Shown here in pieces: positions 59,034 to 64,000 of a stretch of 64,000 nucleotides of DNA. A program made the position numbers and the translations under genes. The stretch covers positions 434,001 to 498,000 of the forward strand of contig CAWKLQ010000001.1 of assembly GCA_963850525.1 (NCBI GenBank). The letters run 5' to 3'. The first letter of the stretch is position 1. Every line of letters starts with the position of its first letter. The stretch is from JAEMQF01 sp963850525 (GTDB taxonomy: Bacteria > Pseudomonadota > Gammaproteobacteria > Burkholderiales > Burkholderiaceae_C). The notes beneath the pieces are model-generated. The model was not told where the DNA came from. It worked only from the letters and a program-made list of their open reading frames with translations, and did not search any database.

Positions 59034-60362
59034 ATGAGCAGAAAGTACTTTGGCACCGACGGCATTCGCGGCACCGTGGGCACTGCGCCGATCACGCCCG
59101 ACTTCATGCTGCGTCTGGGGCACGCCGTCGGGCGCGTCCTGAAGCAGAGCGACACCCGGCCGACGGTCCTGATCGGTAAGGACACGCGCATTTCGGGCTA
59201 CATGATCGAGTCTGCGCTGGAGGCCGGGTTTGCTTCTGCCGGCGTCGACGTCTTGCTCACCGGGCCGCTGCCCACGCCCGGGGTGGCGTATCTGACGCGG
59301 GCGCTGCGCCTGAGCTTGGGTGTGGTCATCAGCGCGTCGCACAACCCGTTCGGCGACAACGGCATCAAGTTTTTCTCGGCACGCGGCGAGAAGCTGCCCG
59401 ACGCGTGGGAAGAGCGCGTCGAGGCGATGATCGAGCAGACTCCGCAATGGGTCACGTCTTCCGAACTGGGCAAGGCGCGCAAGCTCGAAGACGCACGCGG
59501 ACGCTACATCGAGTTTTGCAAGGGCACATTCAGTTCCGAGTTGTCGCTCAAGGGCATGAAGATTGTTGTCGACGCGGCGCACGGCGCTGCATACAGCGTC
59601 GCGCCCGACGTCTTTCATGAACTCGGCGCCGAGGTTGTCGCGATCGGCTGCAGCCCGGACGGAACCAACATCAACGCCGGCTTCGGGGCCACCGCACCGG
59701 CCGCCTTGGTGTCGGCGGTCAAGGAGCATGCGGCCGACTACGGCGTCGCCCTGGACGGCGACGCGGACCGCCTCTTGATGGTCGACGCGGCGGGACGTCT
59801 CTACGACGGCGACGAACTCCTGTACCTGATGGTCACCGACAGGTTGGGGATCGGCCAAAAGGTTCCCGGGGTTGTCGGTACCTTGATGACGAACATGGCG
59901 GTGGAGCTCGCGCTGCGCGAGCGCCAGATCGACTTCGTTCGCGCGAAAGTGGGCGACCGATACATCCTCGAAGAGTTGTCGGCGCGTGGCTGGCAACTCG
60001 GCGGCGAAGGCTCCGGGCACCTGCTGGCCCTGGACAAGCACACGACGGGCGATGGCATCGTCAGCGCGCTGCTGATCCTGCAGGCGGTGCGCCGCAGCGG
60101 CCGCAGCATGGCGCAGTTGCTGGAGGGCATTTCGCTCTTCCCGCAATCGCTCATCAATGTGCGCCTCAAGCCGGGCGTCGATTGGCGAGCCAATGAGCGC
60201 CTCGCGACAGAGCAGGCCGCCGTCGTCACCGAATTGCTCGGCAAGGGCAGGGTGCTGATCCGGCCCTCAGGGACCGAGCCGCTGGTGCGCGTGATGGTGG
60301 AGGCGCAAGATGCGGCACTCGCGCAACGCTGCGCGCAGCGAATGGCCGATACGCTGGCTTGA
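59034..60362 (+). CDS. glmM: Phosphoglucosamine mutase
   Basis: A 442-residue alpha-D-phosphohexomutase that converts glucosamine-6-phosphate to glucosamine-1-phosphate for peptidoglycan and LPS. It begins RKYFGTDGIRGTVG. The phosphoserine is in VVISASHNPFGDNGIKFF, the metal loop in ALDGDADRLLMVD, the substrate loop in GGEGSGHLL, and the phosphate-binding loop is RPSGTEPLVRVM. GGAGG lies about ten bases before the ATG. It ends the ftsH-folP-glmM cluster and converges on the GT-C-like gene. Confidence 0.96.
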   Translation: MSRKYFGTDGIRGTVGTAPITPDFMLRLGHAVGRVLKQSDTRPTVLIGKDTRISGYMIESALEAGFASAGVDVLLTGPLPTPGVAYLTRALRLSLGVVISASHNPFGDNGIKFFSARGEKLPDAWEERVEAMIEQTPQWVTSSELGKARKLEDARGRYIEFCKGTFSSELSLKGMKIVVDAAHGAAYSVAPDVFHELGAEVVAIGCSPDGTNINAGFGATAPAALVSAVKEHAADYGVALDGDADRLLMVDAAGRLYDGDELLYLMVTDRLGIGQKVPGVVGTLMTNMAVELALRERQIDFVRAKVGDRYILEELSARGWQLGGEGSGHLLALDKHTTGDGIVSALLILQAVRRSGRSMAQLLEGISLFPQSLINVRLKPGVDWRANERLATEQAAVVTELLGKGRVLIRPSGTEPLVRVMVEAQDAALAQRCAQRMADTLA

Positions 60363-60395
60363 TCTGGCTGCGGCCACGGAGCTGCGGGGCCGCGG

Positions 60396-62096
60396 TCAAC
60401 TCGCAGGACGGCGCCGATACACGGCAGTGAACTCCGAGTCGTCTTTGCTGCGCCGCTCGCGCGCCAACAACCACCATCCCGATCCTGCGGCGAACGCGCG
60501 TTCCCGGGTTTCGACCTGCAGCAAGAATTCGCAAGCCGAGTCTTGTGCAGGTGTTGCGGCGTCAACCCGAAATCCGCCGTGATGCTCGAGCGCGGCAATC
60601 TGCCCGCGCGGCATGCCGGGTGCGGCGATGCACGCGTCGCGCGGCACATGCTGGGCGATCCGCTGCACCAGGGGCTGAAAGCTCCTGGCGTGGTTCAGCG
60701 GCGGCAGCATGAGGGTCATCAGCAGCAACCAGCACAGGGCCACGCCGCCTGCGGGCAGGACCAGGCTCTTCCACAAGGGATGACGGCTGCGCCCTGAGCG
60801 CCAGCGAACCAACCACAGCCAGGCCATTGTCGCCACGCTGGCCATGATCAGCGGTGCCACGGCAAAAGAGGCGGTGAACCCCGGCACCAGTCGCGCAAGA
60901 TTGGCTGCGGGCTTGGCAGGTACGCCGGTGTGCATGGCCAAATACATGACCCAGATGACGAGGGCGCCGATCGAGAAGAAGAACACCGAAAACCAGTCGA
61001 TTGCCGCCGAGGCGCGCCGCTGCAGGGTGGGCAGAGCAAACGCTGCGAGCACGGCCAGCGCGGGCAAACCCAACATCAAGGCGCGATCGTTGCCACCCAT
61101 GGCGATGCTGGTCAGGGCGCTCGCCAGAAGGCATCCAAGAGGCACGGCCATGTGGCGATTGAGCAGGCGGCGCCGCCATTGCCACAAGGTCCACAACGCG
61201 AGGGGCCAGGTCGGCCAGGTGAACCAGGCGAACAGGCGAATCAGGTTCCACACGTCGGAGACGGAAGCGTAGGACCCGAAGCGCCACGCCCACGCGCCCA
61301 GGCTGCTCGCGACGCCAAGCGAGAGGGCCATGCCGAGCAAGATCCATGGAATCAGGCTGCGTGCCGCGGCGTAGCTCGACTGCATCGAAATCGCGACGCC
61401 GACCGCACCGAGAATCAGACCCATCGCCGGTGCGCCACTCGCCGCGAGCGCGACGAGCGCAACCGGCATCGCCAGCCTCGCCTCGAGGGTTCGAAACGGG
61501 CTTGCGGCGAGCGCATAAAGGTACAAGGTCACTGCGGCAAGCTGAACGAGTTCCGGCGTGGTTTCGTGGCCGAACTGAAGCAAGCCCAAGGTCGCAATCA
61601 GGGCGAGCAGCGCGCCGTCGGCGATCGCGCGTGCATAGTCCACCGGGTGCGCTTCGCCGCCAAAGGCAAACGGCAGCGGCTGCGCCGCCTCGGTGCGCGC
61701 CAGGTGATACGTGGTGAGCCAGGTCAGGGTCAGCACCAAAGCCAGCAGCAAGATGAACGGCAGGCGCGCCGCCAGCGCCGGGTCGAGCCACGGAGCGAAG
61801 GCCTTGATGGATGCCGCGCCCAGCCAATAGGGCAACAACGCGGGGTCTGCCGGCAGTCCGCCCACCGTGGGCGCAAGCCAGGACGTTCGGCCTTGGGCGA
61901 TGTTTGCCATGTGGCCGAACGCACTGACGTCGGCGCTCTTCCACGGATCTCGCCCGAACAGGCCCGGCAGCAGGTAAGCGGCGCACAAGAGCAGCAACGC
62001 AAGGCGCGGCAAGCGCTGTACGGCACGCTGCGTGACGAGTGCGGGATTGGGCGAGTTCAAGGTGATCGCTGGGTCGAGGGCCGGATCATGCCGCAC
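60396..62096 (-). CDS. Membrane protein, GT-C/ArnT-like glycosyltransferase relative
   Basis: A 566-residue polytopic protein with about 11-12 hydrophobic helices and a C-terminal soluble domain (about 490-566). The first external loop reads GRDPWKSADVSAFGHMANIAQGR...WLAP and LLPYWLGAASIKAF, which resembles the Asp-bearing first loop and PPLxYW loop of ArnT/PMT-type lipid-linked sugar transferases. Specific donor and acceptor cannot be read. The N-terminal GTG at 62096 is uncertain; a terminator lies just upstream, so the true promoter or start may differ. Confidence 0.65.
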   Translation of the reverse strand: MRHDPALDPAITLNSPNPALVTQRAVQRLPRLALLLLCAAYLLPGLFGRDPWKSADVSAFGHMANIAQGRTSWLAPTVGGLPADPALLPYWLGAASIKAFAPWLDPALAARLPFILLLALVLTLTWLTTYHLARTEAAQPLPFAFGGEAHPVDYARAIADGALLALIATLGLLQFGHETTPELVQLAAVTLYLYALAASPFRTLEARLAMPVALVALAASGAPAMGLILGAVGVAISMQSSYAAARSLIPWILLGMALSLGVASSLGAWAWRFGSYASVSDVWNLIRLFAWFTWPTWPLALWTLWQWRRRLLNRHMAVPLGCLLASALTSIAMGGNDRALMLGLPALAVLAAFALPTLQRRASAAIDWFSVFFFSIGALVIWVMYLAMHTGVPAKPAANLARLVPGFTASFAVAPLIMASVATMAWLWLVRWRSGRSRHPLWKSLVLPAGGVALCWLLLMTLMLPPLNHARSFQPLVQRIAQHVPRDACIAAPGMPRGQIAALEHHGGFRVDAATPAQDSACEFLLQVETRERAFAAGSGWWLLARERRSKDDSEFTAVYRRRPAS

Positions 62097-62111
62097 CGGC
62101 GCACCGGAATG

Positions 62112-62132
62112 AAAAAGGCAGCCGAAGCTGCC
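62112..62132 (-). terminator. Rho-independent terminator behind rpmE2
   Basis: On the minus strand GGCAGC-TTCG-GCTGCC is followed by TTTTT: a stable UUCG hairpin and U run, 25 bp behind the rpmE2 stop. Confidence 0.92.
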
Positions 62133-62156
62133 TGTTCCGAACGAGCCGCGCTTGGG

Positions 62157-62417
62157 CTATTTTTTCGGGCCGATGCGGGTGAACTTGTTGCGGAATTTCT
62201 CGACTCGCCCACCGAGCGAATCGACGCTCTTTTGCGTGCCGGTATAAAACGGGTGCGATTCGCTCGTCGTTTCCAGCTTGTAGAGCGGCAACTCGCGACC
62301 GTCGTCCATCTTGATCGTCTCACGCGTCTGCGCGGTCGAGCGCGTCACGAACTTGAAGCCGTTCGACAAATCGACGAAACAGATCTCGCGATAGCCGGGG
62401 TGAATTCCTTCTTTCAT
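62157..62417 (-). CDS. rpmE2: 50S ribosomal protein L31 type B
   Basis: An 86-residue L31 protein. It starts MKEGIHPGYREICFVDLSNGFKF and contains the extended ESHPFYTGTQKSVDSLGGRVEKFRNKF. The zinc-binding CxxC/C of type A L31 is absent, which identifies the zinc-independent type B. It ends with a strong UUCG terminator. AAGGAATC precedes the ATG. Confidence 0.95.
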   Translation of the reverse strand: MKEGIHPGYREICFVDLSNGFKFVTRSTAQTRETIKMDDGRELPLYKLETTSESHPFYTGTQKSVDSLGGRVEKFRNKFTRIGPKK

Positions 62418-62493
62418 GCCAGATTCCTTGGTGGTGCGATTGCGGCAGCCACTTCCCGAATTGAAAGCACTTGCCGGCCGCTGAGAGGCGGCG

Positions 62494-62499
62494 ATTGTA
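62494..62499 (-). promoter_or_regulatory. Possible -10 element of rpmE2
   Basis: On the minus strand TACAAT lies 76 nt before the rpmE2 ATG, between the tandem repeat behind rho and the gene. No known L31 leader structure was recognised. Confidence 0.35.
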
Positions 62500-62520
62500 G
62501 CGTGGTGCGCTGGTGCGCCC

Positions 62521-62666
62521 TCAGCTCATTCGCTCGAGTGGCGCATGGGCCAACGCCGGCCGTCAGTCGCCTTCCGGCGCATGACGCGCGGGCTCAGCCC
62601 AGTCGCTCCTATGGCGCCTGGGCCTTCGCCAGCCAACAGTCGCCTTCCGGCGCCTGTTGCGCGGGC
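62521..62666. repeat. Two imperfect 73-bp tandem repeats behind rho
   Basis: Copies 62521-62593 and 62594-62666 match at 59 of 73 positions. A third copy starts (TCAGCC, 62667-62672) and includes the rho stop codon. Each copy has a hairpin around GCGCC/TTCC/GGCG whose outer arms differ between copies but stay complementary, and a second GGCG...CGCC hairpin. Confidence 0.85.
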
Positions 62667-63929
62667 TCAGCCGCCGCGGCGCATCATGTCGAAGAAGTCG
62701 AGGTTGTTCTTCGTCGCCTTCATCTTGTCCAGAATGAACTCCATCGCCTCGATCTCGTCCATGGCGTAGAGGAGTTTGCGCAAGATCCAGGTTTTTTGCA
62801 GGATCTCGGGCTTGAGCAACAGCTCTTCGCGGCGCGTCCCTGACTTGTTCAAAAGTATCGACGGGTAGACGCGTTTTTCCGACATGCGCCTGTCCAAGTG
62901 GATCTCGCAATTGCCCGTTCCCTTGAATTCCTCGTAGATCACTTCATCCATGCGGCTTCCCGTGTCCACGAGTGCCGTGCCGATGATCGTCAGCGAGCCA
63001 CCTTCTTCGATGTTGCGCGCCGCGCCGAAGAAGCGTTTGGGCCGCTGCAAGGCGTTCGCGTCGACACCGCCGGTCAACACTTTTCCGGACGACGGCAACA
63101 CGTTGTTGTAGGCGCGCGCCAGGCGGGTGATCGAGTCGAGCAGGATCACCACGTCTTTTTTCAGCTCGACCAGGCGCTTCGCGCGCTCGATCACCATTTC
63201 CGCGACTTGCACGTGGCGCGCCGCGGGTTCGTCGAAGGTGGAGCTGATGACTTCGCCGCGCACCGTGCGCTGCATTTCCGTCACTTCTTCCGGCCGTTCG
63301 TCGACCAGCAGGACGATCAGATAGACCTCGGGATAGTTGGCGATCAGCGCGTGTGCCAGGTTTTGCATCATCACGGTCTTGCCGCTCTTGGGCGCGGAGA
63401 CCAGCAGCGCGCGCTGGCCCTTGCCGAGCGGCGCGATCAGGTCGACGATCCGGCTCGTGATGTTTTCGTCTGACTTGGTGTCGCGCTCGAGCTTGAACTG
63501 CTCCTTGGGAAACAGCGGCGTCAAGTTCTCGAACATGATCTTGTGCTTGCTCTCCTCGGGCGTCAGGTCGTTGACCTTGTCGACCTTGACCAGCGCAAAG
63601 TAGCGCTCGCCGTCCTTGGGGACGCGCACTTCGCCTTCGACGGCGTCCCCGGTATGCAGGTTGAAGCGGCGAATCTGGCTCGGGCTGAGGTAGATGTCGT
63701 CGGTGGACGCCATGTAGCTCGCGTCGGGGGAGCGCAGAAAGCCGAATCCGTCGGGCAGGACTTCGAGAACGCCGTCGCCGAACACCTGTTCGCCGCCCTT
63801 GGCGCGGCGTTTCATGATCGCAAACATGAGCTCCTGCTTGCGCATGCGAGCGACGTTTTCGATCTCCAGGGCCTCCCCCATCTTGATGAGCTCGGAGACG
63901 TGGAGGGCTTTGAGTTCTGACAGGTGCAT
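62667..63929 (-). CDS. rho: Transcription termination factor Rho
   Basis: A 420-residue hexameric RNA-dependent helicase. The N-terminal RNA-binding part has MHLSELKALHVSELIKMGEALEIENVARMRKQELMFAI and the OSB fold GDGVLEVLPDGFGFLRSPDASYMASTDDIY. The ATPase core contains GKGQRALLVSAPKSGKT (Walker A), VYLIVLLVDERPEEVTEMQR and DVVILLDSITRLARAYN. The length is standard. The ATG at 63929 has no ribosome binding site; its leader is C-rich. The stop codon is inside a tandem repeat. Confidence 0.97.
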   Translation of the reverse strand: MHLSELKALHVSELIKMGEALEIENVARMRKQELMFAIMKRRAKGGEQVFGDGVLEVLPDGFGFLRSPDASYMASTDDIYLSPSQIRRFNLHTGDAVEGEVRVPKDGERYFALVKVDKVNDLTPEESKHKIMFENLTPLFPKEQFKLERDTKSDENITSRIVDLIAPLGKGQRALLVSAPKSGKTVMMQNLAHALIANYPEVYLIVLLVDERPEEVTEMQRTVRGEVISSTFDEPAARHVQVAEMVIERAKRLVELKKDVVILLDSITRLARAYNNVLPSSGKVLTGGVDANALQRPKRFFGAARNIEEGGSLTIIGTALVDTGSRMDEVIYEEFKGTGNCEIHLDRRMSEKRVYPSILLNKSGTRREELLLKPEILQKTWILRKLLYAMDEIEAMEFILDKMKATKNNLDFFDMMRRGG

Positions 63930-64000
63930 GGGGTGGGGTGCGGTGAGAAATGACTCGACGGCCGCTCGATGTTGCGGCGGGAATCCCGACGGGCAGCGTT

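Noticed and set aside
1..64000. CRISPR arrays, prophage or defence systems
   Set aside because: No regularly spaced repeats, phage structural genes or recognisable defence genes were found; nearly all genes are core metabolism.

Overview
The window is a 64 kb, high-GC stretch of a bacterial chromosome made almost entirely of housekeeping genes. Gene content and order (DUF2782-thrB next to polA, BPSS1780-family membrane protein, FolE2-type GTP cyclohydrolase, gcvTHP behind a tandem glycine riboswitch, carAB-greA, rlmE-ftsH-folP-glmM, rho, type B L31) point to a betaproteobacterium of the order Burkholderiales. The family cannot be fixed from this sequence alone. No CRISPR array, prophage or defence island is visible.

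Layout. 1-4.5 kb: the end of a ferredoxin-domain reductase gene, an SDR epimerase-like protein, a protease-like protein that has lost catalytic residues, a rhomboid protease, tRNA-Leu(CAA), cysM and a tusA-like gene. 4.6-13.9 kb: galU, a degenerate 2-hydroxyacid-dehydrogenase-like gene that overlaps valS tail to tail, valS, guaC, a dienoyl-CoA-reductase-like SDR and uvrD. 14-18.6 kb: an olsB-like acyltransferase, an unusual in-frame fusion of a truncated 2OG-Fe(II) oxygenase to a HupE/UreJ membrane domain, a second SDR, a BPSS1780 protein, thrB and DUF2782. 18.7-30.4 kb: polA, a patatin-like phospholipase, the polyphosphate set ppk-sixA-...-ppx, a dienelactone hydrolase, a ZIP transporter, a universal stress protein and a sulfurtransferase.

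30.4-36.3 kb: a Rieske oxygenase, then the translationally coupled xseB-ispA-dxs-folE2 operon (isoprenoid and folate precursors) and a YciO/Sua5 protein. 36.3-40.9 kb: a copper and thiol cluster of SCO1-like protein, Tat-exported multicopper oxidase and DsbD. 40.9-45.8 kb: the glycine cleavage genes gcvT-gcvH-gcvP behind a tandem glycine riboswitch. 45.8-47.3 kb: a complete ISNCY-type insertion sequence with a 15-bp target duplication, placed between the gcv riboswitch and rlmD. 47.4-64 kb: rlmD, a Bax-inhibitor-like membrane protein, carA-carB-greA, yhbY/rlmE (divergent), ftsH-folP-glmM, a GT-C-like membrane protein, rpmE2 and rho.

The main points to follow up are the oxygenase-HupE fusion, a tandem 73-bp repeat behind rho whose hairpin arms change in a compensatory way, the IS copy beside the gcv promoter, the putative expression platform of the glycine riboswitch, and a recurrent -10-like hexamer 6-7 nt before the start codon of many genes, which suggests leaderless transcripts.
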